DNA of 41,041 nucleotides from Anaerolineae bacterium CG2_30_57_67 (GCA_001872455.1 MNXJ01000036.1:1-41041); one strand, 5' to 3'. Counted from the stretch's first letter, positions 14,458 through 23,635 are shown. Notes: a model not told the origin generated them from the sequence alone. Made by a program: numbers and translations.

Positions 14458-15882
14458 ATGCGCCCGCTCGAAATTTTGCTTCCCATCGTTTCAGCCTTTA
14501 CCCTGCTCTGGCCGCTCGCCCAATTTGGACGACGCGAAATTCTCGGCCTGCTGCCCACCTTCGCCCTGCTGATTGTCATCACCCACGCCCGCGTTGAGGG
14601 TATGCGCTGGCAAATGTACCCGCTTTACGCCATCACCGGCATCCTTTTTTTGATGAGCCTGCCCACCTACCTGCGCGCCGCCAAACCAGGAGAAACTACC
14701 CTGGCAGTGAATCGCCCCAGTGTGGGAATAACCATCGCCAGTTTGGGCTTGCTCGCCGTTGCGACAGCGTTACCCATCCTGCTGCCAGTTCCCAGCCTGC
14801 CAACGCCGGGCGGCCCCTACGCCATCGGCACGCGCGCCTACGAGCTGATTGACACCTCGCGCGAAGAGATTTACGCCAGCATCCCCGGCCAACCGCGCCG
14901 CATCATGGTACAGGTCTGGTACCCGGCCGTTCCACCACCGCTCAACAGTGCGCCCGCGCCCTGGCTGCCCGAAGCCGCTGCCAACGCTCCGCTCCTGTCT
15001 GGCTTCTTCAACCTACCCAACTTCTTCTTCAGCCACGTTGCGCTGGCAAAAACGCACAGTTACAACGACCTACCCGTTTTGTCCGGCGGCCGCTACCCGG
15101 TGCTGGTCTTCTCACACGGCTGGGACGGCTTCCGCCAGCAATCCACCTATCAAATGGAAGAACTTGCCTCACGCGGCTACATCGTTCTCGCCCCCGATTA
15201 CGCCTACGGAGCACTTGTCACCCGCTACCCCAACGGCGATGTGGCTTACAACAACCCCGCCGCCCTGCCCAAAGACGTTCCGCCTGACCAGTACGAAATC
15301 GCCGCCCGCAAATTAGTTGCCCAGTGGTCAGATGATATTGGCTATACGCTTGATTATTTTGCCGCGCAAAACGCCGATGCAAACAGCCCGTTCTACCAGG
15401 CGCTTAACTTGGAAAAAGTCGGCGCATTTGGTCACTCCACCGGCGGCGGCGCGACGATTCAATTCTGCGCCACTGACCCACACTGCAAAGCCGGTTTCAC
15501 CGAGGACGCCTTCGTGCGCCCGCTGGCAATCGCCACACTCGAAAACGGAACGACCCAACCTTTCTTTTATCTCTTCAGTGAGGCCTGGCCGTTTGCGCGC
15601 AACATCGAACTTTTTGACCAGTATTACAGCCATGTTCCACTCGAAAATCACGTCGCCGTTTTGATGGGAACCGCTCACTACGACTTCAGCGATCTGCCCG
15701 CCTTCAGCCCGCTGGCCGCCGCGATGGGGTTAAAAGGCCCGCTCAACGGCGCGCGCGTGCAAAAAATCATCAACACTTATCTGGTCGCCTTCTTCGACCA
15801 AACACTCAAAGGCAGCGCATCCCCACTTCTCACCGGCCCTTCGCCCGATTATCCCGAATTGCAATGGCGCGCGCCAAAATAA
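14458..15882 (+). CDS. Membrane-anchored PAF-acetylhydrolase-like alpha/beta hydrolase
   Basis: A 474-residue protein with about four N-terminal hydrophobic segments (residues 1-115) followed by an alpha/beta hydrolase domain. The domain resembles the PAF-acetylhydrolase isoform II/dienelactone hydrolase group. It starts with YELIDTSREE...RIMVQVWYPA, a typical family opening. YPVLVFSHGWDGFRQQSTYQMEELASRGYIV is the oxyanion region. The nucleophile elbow GHSTGG has Ser327. AHYDFSDLPAF near the C-terminus is the likely place of the catalytic His. The domain probably faces outward and cleaves an ester, substrate unknown. Its AGGAG ribosome site overlaps the stop of the preceding gene, indicating translational linkage. 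Confidence 0.83.
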   Translation: MRPLEILLPIVSAFTLLWPLAQFGRREILGLLPTFALLIVITHARVEGMRWQMYPLYAITGILFLMSLPTYLRAAKPGETTLAVNRPSVGITIASLGLLAVATALPILLPVPSLPTPGGPYAIGTRAYELIDTSREEIYASIPGQPRRIMVQVWYPAVPPPLNSAPAPWLPEAAANAPLLSGFFNLPNFFFSHVALAKTHSYNDLPVLSGGRYPVLVFSHGWDGFRQQSTYQMEELASRGYIVLAPDYAYGALVTRYPNGDVAYNNPAALPKDVPPDQYEIAARKLVAQWSDDIGYTLDYFAAQNADANSPFYQALNLEKVGAFGHSTGGGATIQFCATDPHCKAGFTEDAFVRPLAIATLENGTTQPFFYLFSEAWPFARNIELFDQYYSHVPLENHVAVLMGTAHYDFSDLPAFSPLAAAMGLKGPLNGARVQKIINTYLVAFFDQTLKGSASPLLTGPSPDYPELQWRAPK

Positions 15883-15911
15883 TTGACTTTTATCCAGCTT
15901 AATCCTATACT
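15883..15911 (+). promoter_or_regulatory. Promoter of the acyl-CoA ligase gene
   Basis: TTGACT (15883-15888), a 17-base spacer and TATACT (15906-15911). The same hexamers and spacing occur upstream of the SWIM gene at 37604-37632. Confidence 0.75.
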
Positions 15912-15959
15912 ATTGAGTAGCCTACGTAAGTCAAAACATATTCTGGAGGAGGAGACATC

Positions 15960-17672
15960 ATGACCCAACAACCCTGGCTGGAGCATTACGACAAGGGCGT
16001 TCCGCAACACATTGACTACCCGCAAGAACCGCTTTTCTACCTGCTGGAAGAAGCAGCGCGGAAATACCCGGAACGCGCCTGCACTGTTTTCAAAGGCGCA
16101 GTTATTACCTACCGGGAAATGAACGCCATCACCGACCAGGTTGCGGGGGCGCTGGCGGCCATGGGCGTCAAAAAAGGTGACCGGGTGGGCGTTTTCATGC
16201 CCAACACCCCACAATTTGTGATGGCCTACTACGGCATTCTCAAAGCCGGGGGCGTGGTCGTTGCCACCAATCCGCTCTACACGCCGTCAGAAATTGAGCA
16301 TCAGGTCAATGACGCGGGCATCGAAATCATGTTCGTCATGTCGAACTACTACAAGACGATGAAGACCGCCCAGCCCAAGACCAAACTCAAGACGCTGATT
16401 GTCACCAATCTGAAAGAAACCCTGCCGCCCGTTCTGCGCCTGCTGTTTACACTGGCAAAAGAGAAAAAAGGCGGTTTTCGCATTGAGGGCGGTCTGCAAA
16501 GCGGCGATGTCTGGTTCCAGGAATTGCTTAAAAAATATACGCCCGCCGACCGTCCAAAACTGGCGATTGGTCCTGATGATACCTGCCTGTTCCAGTATTC
16601 TGGCGGCACAACTGGTGTCTCTAAAGCCGCCGTCGCCTTGCACCGCAACATCATCGCCAACGCCCTGCAAATTCGGCGCTGGTTCGTCTCAGCAAACGAC
16701 GGTGAGGAAATCGTCCTGATGGCGATTCCACTCTTTCACGTCTACGGCATGGTGGCAGGCATGAACTTCGGCTTCGCCTGTGGCGCCAGCCTGATCATGG
16801 TTCCCAACCCGCGCGACCTGAAAGATGTGCTGGAAACCATTGACAAATACAAACCCACCGTCTTCCCGGGCGTTCCCACCCTCTACAACGCCATCAACAA
16901 TCACCCCGACGTAGCCGCCGGAAAGTATGACCTGAAATCCATCAAAGCCTGCATTTCTGGTTCTGCCCCACTCCTGCGCGAAACCAAGGAAAAATTTGAA
17001 GCCCTGACCGGCGGCGTGGTGTTTGAGGGCTTCGGCCTTTCGGAAGCGCCTACCGCCACACACTGCAACCCCATTCAGGGCATCAACAAAACCGGCTCAG
17101 TGGGCATGCCCCTGCCAGATGTCGAGTGCAAAATCGTCAGCCTGGATGATGGCGTTACCGAAATGGCGCCCGGCGAAATAGGCGAAATCGTCATCCGCGG
17201 GCCGCAAGTGATGAAAGGCTACCACAACATGCCCACCGAAACCACCAACACCCTGCGCGACTTGGGCGATGGCGGCAAACCCTGGCTCTTCACTGGTGAC
17301 ATCGCCCGCATGGACGAAGACGGCTACTTCTACATTGTTGACCGCAAGAAGGAACTGATCAAACCGGGCGGCTATCAAGTTTGGCCGCGCGAAGTGGAAG
17401 AGGTGCTGATTACCCACCCGAAGGTGATGGAAGTCGGCGTCGCTGGTATCCCCGACCCATATCGCGGCGAAACCGTCAAAGCGTGGATCGTGTTAAAGCC
17501 GGGCGAAACCGCCACCGAAGAAGAAATTCGCGCCTTCGCCAAGGAAAAACTGGCGCCCTTCAAAGTTCCCACCCACGTCGAATTTCGCACTGAATTGCCC
17601 AAGACCACCGTCGGCAAAATCCTGCGCCGCGAGTTGGTGCGCCAGCACAAAGAGGGCAGTGGAAGCAAGTAG
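15960..17672 (+). CDS. Long-chain fatty acid-CoA ligase (AMP-binding)
   Basis: A 570-residue ANL-superfamily enzyme that activates fatty acids to acyl-CoA through an acyl-adenylate. The P-loop-like motif appears as YSGGTTGVSKAAV, with the usual SG(S/T)TG start altered to SGGTTG as in FadD proteins. IPLFHVYGM and GFGLSEAPT are the A4/A5 region motifs. WLFTGDIARMDEDGYFYIVDRKKELIKPGGYQVWPREVEE contains the FACS signature. The C-terminal lysine block PKTTVGKILRREL is complete. A strong GGAGGAGGA ribosome site lies about 7 bases before the ATG, and a near-consensus promoter precedes it, so the gene is probably well expressed and independent of the upstream hydrolase. It resembles FadD, but the chain-length preference cannot be read. 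Confidence 0.93.
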   Translation: MTQQPWLEHYDKGVPQHIDYPQEPLFYLLEEAARKYPERACTVFKGAVITYREMNAITDQVAGALAAMGVKKGDRVGVFMPNTPQFVMAYYGILKAGGVVVATNPLYTPSEIEHQVNDAGIEIMFVMSNYYKTMKTAQPKTKLKTLIVTNLKETLPPVLRLLFTLAKEKKGGFRIEGGLQSGDVWFQELLKKYTPADRPKLAIGPDDTCLFQYSGGTTGVSKAAVALHRNIIANALQIRRWFVSANDGEEIVLMAIPLFHVYGMVAGMNFGFACGASLIMVPNPRDLKDVLETIDKYKPTVFPGVPTLYNAINNHPDVAAGKYDLKSIKACISGSAPLLRETKEKFEALTGGVVFEGFGLSEAPTATHCNPIQGINKTGSVGMPLPDVECKIVSLDDGVTEMAPGEIGEIVIRGPQVMKGYHNMPTETTNTLRDLGDGGKPWLFTGDIARMDEDGYFYIVDRKKELIKPGGYQVWPREVEEVLITHPKVMEVGVAGIPDPYRGETVKAWIVLKPGETATEEEIRAFAKEKLAPFKVPTHVEFRTELPKTTVGKILRRELVRQHKEGSGSK

Positions 17673-17692
17673 GAAAGAAGAGAAGAAGATGA

Positions 17693-17734
17693 GAATAAAA
17701 AAAGAGCCTCCACAAGGAGACTCTTTTTTTATTC
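17693..17734. terminator. Bidirectional terminator between the acyl-CoA ligase gene and ftsH
   Basis: AATAAAAAAAGAG and CTCTTTTTTTATT flank CCTCC/GGAG arms with an ACAA loop. One internal mismatch breaks the stem. T runs face both ways, serving both convergent genes. Confidence 0.8.
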
Positions 17735-17748
17735 TGCATTATCATTTT

Positions 17749-19614
17749 CTACGCCACTTGCGGAGTGCCACTTTTCTTCGGCGCGGGGGGCGGGAAGATG
17801 GCTTCAAATTCCTCACGGGTAAGGTTTTCCTTTTCCAGCAAGGCCTGCGCCACTTCATCCAGTTTTTGGCGGTACTCCTTCAATAGAGCACCAGCCATCC
17901 GGTAGGCTTCGTCCACCAACTTGCGAACTTCGCGGTCAATTTCTTCCGCCACCGAATCTGAGTAATCGCGCTGTTCCGAAATCTCACGGCCAAGGAAAAT
18001 CATCTCTTCCTTCTGCCCATACGTCCGATTGCCGAGCGTGTCGCTCATGCCCATGCGGGTCACCATGGAGCGCGCCATGCGCGTCACCTGTTCAATGTCA
18101 TTGGCCGCGCCCGAAGTGATGTCGTCGAAAACTTCTGCTTCAGCGGCGCGACCGCCCATGGCATACGCCAAAGTCGCCATCATTTTCTTGCGGCTCATCA
18201 AAATTCGGTCTTCTTCTGGGCGGAACCACGTCACGCCACCCGCCTGCCCGCGCCCAACAATGGTCACTTTTTGCACCGGGTCGGCCTCGGGAATGGCATT
18301 TGCCACCACCGCGTGACCGGCTTCGTGGTAGGCAATAATGCGCTTTTCTTCGTCACTGATCAGGCGGCTCTTACGTTCTGGACCCATGACAACGCGTTCA
18401 ATGGCTTCCTCCAGATCAGACTGACAGATGGATTTCTTATTGCGGCGGGCAGCCAAAATCGCGGCTTCATTGACCATGTTTTCCAAATCGGCGCCGACAA
18501 AGCCGGGGGTGCCACGCCCCAACGAGGCCAGGTCCACCTGCGGGTCGAGCGGCTTGCCTTTGGCATGAACTCGTAAAATGGCTTCGCGCCCCTTGACATC
18601 CGGGCGGTCAAGCGTCACGCGCCGGTCGAAACGGCCAGGGCGCATCAGAGCCGGGTCCAAAATATCGGGGCGGTTGGTGGCAGCGATGATGATGACGTTG
18701 GTATCGGTATCGAAACCATCCATTTCCACCAACATCTGATTAAGGGTTTGTTCGCGTTCATCATGCGAACCGCCCAATCCCGCGCCGCGCTGACGGCCAA
18801 CAGCGTCAATTTCATCCACAAAAATAATGCAGGGCGCATGGCGCTTGGCCTGGTCGAACAAGTCGCGCACCCGGCTAGCGCCGACGCCCACAAACATTTC
18901 CACAAACTCAGAGCCGGAGATGGAGAAAAACGGCACGCCCGCCTCGCCAGAGACTGCCTTCGCCAGCAACGTTTTGCCGGTTCCGGGAGGTCCAACCAGC
19001 AGAACGCCCTTGGGAATACGCGCTCCCAGTTGAATGAATTTTTGCGGCTCGCGCAAAAACTCCACCACTTCACGCAATTCTTCCTTCGACTCGTCCGCGC
19101 CGGCTACATCGTCAAACGTCACTGTGGGATGGTCGCCATTAAACATGCGCGCGCGGCTTTTGCCAAACGACATGGCCTGATTGTTGGAGCCTTGCGCCTG
19201 GCGAAAAATCCACCAAAATAGCCCGGCCATCAGAATGAATGGAAAAACATATCCCAGCACACCAGCGGCAGTTAGCCACGAGCTAGGCGGGCGAATATCA
19301 ATCTGCAATTTATCGGCAGACAGGCTTTCGGGGGTAACGCCAAGTAAAATCAATTGTTGAACAAACGGTGTGCCATCTTCCTTGCGCACAGCTTGCTCCA
19401 CGCTGGCGTTTGCCTTATACACCACCCGCACCCGATTATCCGATTCGATAATCAGGCGGCCAACTTTGCCAGCGTTAATATCCGCCGCCAGTTGATTGAT
19501 GGTCAAACCTTCCTGGCTGGTCGGCTGCTGATTGACTTGAAAATACACCATTGTCACAATCGCAATAAACAGTAAGGCGTAAATGATAAGAGATTGGTTA
19601 CGAGTATTATTCAC
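17749..19614 (-). CDS. ftsH: ATP-dependent zinc metalloprotease FtsH
   Basis: A 621-residue membrane AAA+ protease that extracts and degrades membrane and short-lived cytosolic proteins. Helix 1 spans residues 8-26, then a periplasmic/extracytoplasmic domain, and helix 2 spans about 113-137. AAA features: Walker A GPPGTGKT (208-215), pore motif FVGVGA, Walker B IIFVDEID (263-270), second region of homology with arginine fingers (RPGRFDRR, about 325-332). The protease site HEAGH is at 430-434. The start is GTG at 19614, supported by AGGAGG six bases upstream and a TATAAT box at 19646-19641. Full length and all catalytic residues are present. It stands alone, with no hpt or folate genes beside it. 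Confidence 0.97.
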   Translation of the reverse strand: MNNTRNQSLIIYALLFIAIVTMVYFQVNQQPTSQEGLTINQLAADINAGKVGRLIIESDNRVRVVYKANASVEQAVRKEDGTPFVQQLILLGVTPESLSADKLQIDIRPPSSWLTAAGVLGYVFPFILMAGLFWWIFRQAQGSNNQAMSFGKSRARMFNGDHPTVTFDDVAGADESKEELREVVEFLREPQKFIQLGARIPKGVLLVGPPGTGKTLLAKAVSGEAGVPFFSISGSEFVEMFVGVGASRVRDLFDQAKRHAPCIIFVDEIDAVGRQRGAGLGGSHDEREQTLNQMLVEMDGFDTDTNVIIIAATNRPDILDPALMRPGRFDRRVTLDRPDVKGREAILRVHAKGKPLDPQVDLASLGRGTPGFVGADLENMVNEAAILAARRNKKSICQSDLEEAIERVVMGPERKSRLISDEEKRIIAYHEAGHAVVANAIPEADPVQKVTIVGRGQAGGVTWFRPEEDRILMSRKKMMATLAYAMGGRAAEAEVFDDITSGAANDIEQVTRMARSMVTRMGMSDTLGNRTYGQKEEMIFLGREISEQRDYSDSVAEEIDREVRKLVDEAYRMAGALLKEYRQKLDEVAQALLEKENLTREEFEAIFPPPAPKKSGTPQVA

Positions 19615-19640
19615 AAAGACCTCCTGTACGGTCAGAAGAG

Positions 19641-19646
19641 ATTATA
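19641..19646 (-). promoter_or_regulatory. ftsH: -10 box of ftsH
   Basis: Consensus TATAAT on the minus strand, about 26 bases before the GTG start, with AGGAGG between. No convincing -35 box and no heat-shock (CIRCE) element was seen. Confidence 0.55.
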
Positions 19647-19770
19647 CCAACCGGCAGAACAGAGACGCGCCCCGGCTGAAATACTTATATGATTTTCTAA
19701 TAAACTCCTGCCAAAAAACATCCAAGTTGGGGGAGTAATTCAAAATTCAACGCCGGATGCCGGTTTTTTT

Positions 19771-20532
19771 TTACTCCAAAACCAGCGTCACCGGGCAATG
19801 GTCTGAACCAGTAACGTCATCATGAATCAGCACGTCGCGCACCCGTTCAACCAACTTCTCCGAAACAAGGAAATAGTCAATCCGCCAGCCGATATTCCGC
19901 TGGCGCGCCGCCATGCGATACGTCCACCAGGTATATTGAACCCGTTCCGGATACAGATAGCGAAAAGCATCCACAAAGCCGTTCTCTAAAAATTTTTGTA
20001 CCCAGGCGCGTTCTTCGGGCAAGAAGCCGGAGGTTGTTTCATTTTCGTTCGGGTTTTTCAAATCCATTGGCCGGTGCGCCGTATTAAAATCGCCAGTGAT
20101 GATGATATTTTCACCCTGCGCCAGCAATACGCGGCACTGCTCCAGCAAACGGGCATAAAAATCCAGCTTGTATTCCACCCGCTCCTGCCCGCGCTGGCCG
20201 TTTGGAAAATATATATTATAGAGAAGAAAACCGGGATGCCGGGTGCGGATGACGCGCCCCTCGATATCGAACCGCGCCTCGTCCAGGCCAAATGCCTGCG
20301 GCAGCGCCCCGCCGTTGTGGAAAGTTGCCACGCCGCTGTAACCGGGGCGCTCTGCCGGGTTCCACAACGCCGTATAGCCAGGAAAATCTTGTTGTTCAGG
20401 CGTTAACTGCTCCGGGCGAGCTTTAATCTCTTGCAGGCAAAAAACATCCGGCGACTGAGAAAGCATCCAGTCTTTGAGGCCCTTTCCAAGCGCGGCGCGA
20501 ATCCCATTAACATTCCAGGTGATAATTTTCAT
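19771..20532 (-). CDS. xth: Exodeoxyribonuclease III / AP endonuclease
   Basis: A 253-residue member of the ExoIII branch of the EEP nuclease superfamily, which nicks DNA at abasic sites and removes 3' blocking groups. Diagnostic blocks are MKIITWNVNGIRAA at the start, FCLQEIKA with the metal-binding Glu, GYSGVA, ITGDFNTAHRPMDL with the catalytic Asp/Asn, and a C-terminal WRIDYFLVS...SDHCPVTLVLE with the catalytic Asp-His pair. Length is standard and no residue is missing. The upstream neighbour is divergent, with only 48 bases between the two starts, so the promoters overlap. In the 156 bases between its stop and the ftsH start there is no convincing terminator. Confidence 0.95.
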   Translation of the reverse strand: MKIITWNVNGIRAALGKGLKDWMLSQSPDVFCLQEIKARPEQLTPEQQDFPGYTALWNPAERPGYSGVATFHNGGALPQAFGLDEARFDIEGRVIRTRHPGFLLYNIYFPNGQRGQERVEYKLDFYARLLEQCRVLLAQGENIIITGDFNTAHRPMDLKNPNENETTSGFLPEERAWVQKFLENGFVDAFRYLYPERVQYTWWTYRMAARQRNIGWRIDYFLVSEKLVERVRDVLIHDDVTGSDHCPVTLVLE

Positions 20533-20580
20533 GGCTTTGGCTTTGTGGTAAACTTATTTTGTCGTTTCAAAGGACTTTTT

Positions 20581-20967
20581 ATGGATAACGAACAAAAACG
20601 CATTTTGTGTATCGAAGATGAGCCCGATATGATTGACTTAATTCGAATTATCCTGCAACGGCGTGGATATGAAATTCAGGGCGCTGCCGGCGGGCAGGAA
20701 GGCATTCGTAAAGTACGCGAATGGCTCCCCGACTTGGTTTTGTTGGATTTGATGATGCCAGATATGGACGGCTGGGAAGTATACCAGCAAATGAAAGCCG
20801 AAGAAAAGACACGCAACATCCCGGTGATCGTTGTTACGGCAAAAGCCCAGAACATAGACAAAGTTCTCGGCCTGCACATCGCCAAAGTAGATGATTACGT
20901 GGCAAAACCTTTTAGCCCCAGCGAGTTACTTGCCAGCGTGGAAAAAGTGTTCAAAGGCAAAAAATAG
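20581..20967 (+). CDS. Receiver-only response regulator
   Basis: A 128-residue CheY-like protein consisting of a single receiver domain. The acidic pocket is IEDE (Glu12-Asp13) and the phosphoacceptor is Asp56 in LVLLDLMMPDMDG. The switch Thr is in VVTAK and the conserved Lys in VAKPFSPSELL. There is no output domain, so it must act on another protein; DivK/CheY-like or SpoIIAA-type partners are possible. No sensor kinase is adjacent. AAAGGA precedes the ATG by about 6 bases. A terminator at 21010 separates it from the next gene, making it monocistronic. Confidence 0.93.
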   Translation: MDNEQKRILCIEDEPDMIDLIRIILQRRGYEIQGAAGGQEGIRKVREWLPDLVLLDLMMPDMDGWEVYQQMKAEEKTRNIPVIVVTAKAQNIDKVLGLHIAKVDDYVAKPFSPSELLASVEKVFKGKK

Positions 20968-21009
20968 CCCCAGCCTGCCGCTTTCATTAAATTTCATCAG
21001 CGCGCCCCC

Positions 21010-21055
21010 ACACGAAGATCACGACAAAACTTACGCCCGTGTTCTTCGTGTTTTT
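21010..21055 (+). terminator. Intrinsic terminator after the response regulator
   Basis: ACACGAAGATCACG (21010-21023) pairs with CGTGTTCTTCGTGT (21038-21051) with a single mismatch, followed by TTTTT. Confidence 0.75.
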
Positions 21056-21069
21056 CATAAAAAAAACAG

Positions 21070-21444
21070 ATGAGCCAAAAAATCTTTTCCGTCTCCTGCC
21101 CGTCAAATCTGGCGCTTACGCTCTTGCGCGTGCGTTGGTGTGATACCTTTTTTAGCCGGTTGCGCGGCTTCACTTTTCGCAAAACCCTGGCACTTGACGA
21201 AGGCCTCGTTCTGGTGGAGTCGCGCGAAACCCGGGTGGATAGCGCCATTCATATGCTCTTTGTGTGGAGCGACCTGGCCGTCTTCTGGTTGGACGCCGAT
21301 TTTCGCGTCGTGGATAAGGCCCTGGCAAAATCATGGCGGCCCTTTTACGCGCCCAAACGGCCCGCGCAATACACCCTCGAAATTTTCCCATCGCGCTTGG
21401 AAGATTTTCAAATCGGCGACCCAGTGAGTTTCACGCATGAATAA
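21070..21444 (+). CDS. DUF192 family protein
   Basis: A 124-residue protein of the DUF192 (COG1430) family. Typical blocks are RVRWCDTFFSRLRGFTFRKTLALDEGLVLV, IHMLFVWSDLAVFWLDADFRVVDKALAKSW and PAQYTLEIFP. Family members are often secreted, but this one has no obvious signal peptide and may be cytoplasmic. The role is unknown. The gene overlaps the following peptidase gene by eight bases in a different frame, so the two are coupled. No Shine-Dalgarno sequence is visible in the A-rich bases before its ATG. Confidence 0.82.
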   Translation: MSQKIFSVSCPSNLALTLLRVRWCDTFFSRLRGFTFRKTLALDEGLVLVESRETRVDSAIHMLFVWSDLAVFWLDADFRVVDKALAKSWRPFYAPKRPAQYTLEIFPSRLEDFQIGDPVSFTHE

Positions 21445-22852
21445 AAAAATCATCCTGTTGATGGCAGCCCTGCTACTGACGTTTTTACCCGCGCAACCCG
21501 CGCTGGCGCAAAACGCGACTCCGCCCAACGGCCCGGTCTACATTATCCAACTGGGTGACAGCCTCTCCGGCATCGCCGCGCGGTTCAATATTTCTCTGGC
21601 CGACCTGATGAACGCCAACAGCATCGCCGACGCCAACAACATTGCCGCCGGGCAAAAACTGATTATCCCCGGCCTGCAAGGAATTAACGGCATCCTGGCA
21701 ACTGCCACCCTTAAATATGGCGAAACCATCCAAAACATCAGCCGCCGCTACCAGATTCCCGTCAACCTGTTACAGAAAATCAACCACATCACCAGTCCCT
21801 CCGAAATGTACGCCGGAATCAGCCTGATCGTGCCTCAAGCAGAAAACGCCCAGCCGCTCAGCCGCCGCGTAGAAGTCCCAGCAGGTCAGAGCCTGATGGA
21901 GAGCGCCATGTTGGTCGGGAGCGACCCCTACACCCTGACAGCGCTCAACAACCTGACGGGCGCCTGGGCAGTAATGCCCGGAGACGTGTACTACACCCCC
22001 GGTTCAGCCGCCCAGGGCGCATCCGATGCCAACGGAATGCCGCCCACCTTTGCCAGCGTCGAAATTGACGCGCTCCCGCTTACCCAAGGACGCACCGTCA
22101 AGATCGACATCACCACCCAGCCGGGCGTAATTTTGACCGGAATGCTGGTAGACAAGCCGCTTCATTTTGCCACGCTGGACGAAACCCACGCCGTTGCCTT
22201 GCAAGGCATTCACGCCATGCTCGAACCAGGCCCCTACCCGCTTTCACTCCAGGCTAACCTGCCAGATGGCAGTCAACAATTTTTTGAGCAAATGGTGGTT
22301 GTCCAATCGGGCAGCTACCCTGATGACCCAATCTTGCTGGTCGAACCTGCAACGATTGACCCGGTTACTACCGAAACAGAAGTGAAACAAATCGAGGCCA
22401 TCACCGCCATATTTACCGCTGCGCGCTACTGGGACGGAATTTTCCAGTCTCCCGCCTACTTCACCGATTGTTTCACTTCACGGTACGGCAACCGACGCGA
22501 ATACATTGGGCAAGGCACCGAGCAAAAATATTACTCTTTCCACACTGGGCTAGATTTTTGCGGCGGCGAAGGACTGCCCATCGCCGCGCCCGCTGCCGGA
22601 GTAATTGTCTTTGCCGGGCCGCTGACGATTCGCGGCAATGCCGTCATCATTGATCACGGCTGGGGCGTGTACAGTGGTTTCTGGCACCAGCCCGCCATCG
22701 AGGTTCAAGTCGGGCAGAGCGTGCAAAAGGGTGACGTCATCGGTAAAGTCGGCGGTACGGGGCGCGTCACTGGGGCGCACCTGCACTGGGAAGTATGGGT
22801 CAATGGCATCCAGGTCAATCCCTTGGACTGGCTGGAAACCGTTTATCCATAG
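21437..22852 (+). CDS. Secreted LysM-M23 peptidoglycan endopeptidase
   Basis: A 471-residue exported enzyme expected to cut peptide cross-links in peptidoglycan. The signal peptide ends near residue 25 (ALA-QN). Two LysM modules (about 34-78 and 88-132) bind glycan, and a third degenerate one may lie at 143-188. A linker domain of unknown type covers about 195-330. The M23 catalytic domain occupies the C-terminal ~130 residues, with the zinc motif HTGLD (His369, Asp373), FWHQ (His417) and AHLHWE (His448, His450). All ligands expected of an active LytM-type enzyme are present. The gene is coupled to DUF192 by overlap and ends before a repeat-type hairpin and a terminator. Confidence 0.93.
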   Translation: MNKKIILLMAALLLTFLPAQPALAQNATPPNGPVYIIQLGDSLSGIAARFNISLADLMNANSIADANNIAAGQKLIIPGLQGINGILATATLKYGETIQNISRRYQIPVNLLQKINHITSPSEMYAGISLIVPQAENAQPLSRRVEVPAGQSLMESAMLVGSDPYTLTALNNLTGAWAVMPGDVYYTPGSAAQGASDANGMPPTFASVEIDALPLTQGRTVKIDITTQPGVILTGMLVDKPLHFATLDETHAVALQGIHAMLEPGPYPLSLQANLPDGSQQFFEQMVVVQSGSYPDDPILLVEPATIDPVTTETEVKQIEAITAIFTAARYWDGIFQSPAYFTDCFTSRYGNRREYIGQGTEQKYYSFHTGLDFCGGEGLPIAAPAAGVIVFAGPLTIRGNAVIIDHGWGVYSGFWHQPAIEVQVGQSVQKGDVIGKVGGTGRVTGAHLHWEVWVNGIQVNPLDWLETVYP

Positions 22853-22882
22853 CGCGGCTTCCAGCGGCAGACAACCTGTGCC

Positions 22883-22929
22883 GCGACCTTTATGTCGCCT
22901 TTGCCTGCCAGGAGCGACACAAAGGTCGC
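22883..22929. repeat. REP-like hairpin
   Basis: GCGACCTTTATGTCGC (22883-22898) pairs with GCGACACAAAGGTCGC (22914-22929) with one mismatch and a 15-base loop. It has no T run and lies ahead of the true terminator, so it looks like an intergenic palindromic repeat. Confidence 0.6.
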
Positions 22930-22955
22930 GCTACAGATTTGCGCGGTAATACTAT

Positions 22956-22980
22956 AAAACAGGTTTCGGCCTGTTTTTTT
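22956..22980 (+). terminator. Intrinsic terminator of the M23 peptidase gene
   Basis: AAAACAGG/CCTGTTTT with the loop TTTCGG is followed by a run of T. Confidence 0.8.
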
Positions 22981-22986
22981 GCAATG

Positions 22987-23015
22987 TTGCGCCATTTTTT
23001 CACTTATGCTACACT
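22987..23015 (+). promoter_or_regulatory. Promoter of the cyclic-nucleotide-binding gene
   Basis: TTGCGC (22987-22992), a 17-base spacer and TACACT (23010-23015). It begins within ten bases of the upstream terminator. Confidence 0.5.
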
Positions 23016-23043
23016 GTTTTATAAACAACTTCGGAGGCAAACC

Positions 23044-23547
23044 ATGAGCGAAATCATTACCTACCTGAAACAAGGCGATATTTTTTACCAGTTCACGCAG
23101 ACCCAACTGGAAATGGTCGCCAATTTGTGCCAGGAAAAAACTTTCGGCGCGGGCGAAACCGTTTTTGAAGAAAACAACGCCAGCAAAGAACTCTACATCA
23201 TTGCCCAAGGCGAGGTGGATATTGTCATTAACCCGCGTCTGATTGGTAATCCAGAAAACCGTAGTGAGAAAATGGTAATTGCCACCCTGCGGCGCGGACA
23301 GTCCTTCGGCGAGGTGGCGCTGGTAGATGAAGGCTTGCGCTCAGCCACTGCCCTGGCGCGTCAAAAGGATACCCGCTTGCTGGTTGTCGCGCGCGACAAG
23401 CTAATGATGCTATGCGAGACCTACCCACAGCTCGGATATCATCTCATGTACAACCTGGCCGCCGACCTGGCGATGAAAATCCGCAATACCGACCTGAAAA
23501 TCCGCGAAAAAGTGTTGTACACCCCCGCTAAAGCCACTACTGTTTAG
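23044..23547 (+). CDS. Cyclic-nucleotide-binding domain protein without DNA-binding domain
   Basis: A 167-residue protein made of one cNMP-binding (CRP-type) domain. The phosphate-binding cassette is recognisable as SFGEVALVDEGLRSATALA, with the Glu and Arg that contact the cyclic nucleotide in known family members. KELYIIAQGEVDIV is the preceding beta-roll. The C-terminus has a helix (LMYNLAADLAMKIRNTDLKIREK) like the CRP dimer helix but no helix-turn-helix follows, so it is not a classical transcription factor. TCGGAGG precedes the ATG. The last codons and the stop lie inside the left arm of a palindromic element, so the final residues (about KATTV) may be element-derived. Ligand and partner are unknown. 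Confidence 0.87.
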   Translation: MSEIITYLKQGDIFYQFTQTQLEMVANLCQEKTFGAGETVFEENNASKELYIIAQGEVDIVINPRLIGNPENRSEKMVIATLRRGQSFGEVALVDEGLRSATALARQKDTRLLVVARDKLMMLCETYPQLGYHLMYNLAADLAMKIRNTDLKIREKVLYTPAKATTV

Positions 23548-23635
23548 GTAGCGGTTTCGGAGTCCAAAGTCTCCCGACGTTGGCGCCAACGCTGGGAGAC
23601 TTTGGACTCCTTATCTAAACAGTATTGCCGCTAAA
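23525..23635. repeat. Large palindromic element flanked by CCGCTAAA direct repeats
   Basis: The core is a perfect 17-bp stem (23559-23575 with 23594-23610, GGAGTCCAAAGTCTCCC and its complement) with an inner palindrome CGTTGGCGCCAACG (23578-23591). Outer arms are ACTGTTTAG/CTAAACAGT (23539-23547 and 23615-23623). Identical octamers CCGCTAAA lie outside at 23525-23532 and 23628-23635. It may act as a terminator, but no T run follows. Confidence 0.65.

Noticed and set aside
19733-19766. Terminator between ftsH and the exonuclease gene (CCGG-ATG-CCGG followed by T)
   Set aside because: The stem is only four pairs and the T run faces the plus strand, whereas both neighbouring genes are on the minus strand.
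20970-21069. Small gene between the response regulator and DUF192
   Set aside because: Only a terminator and A-rich spacer are present.
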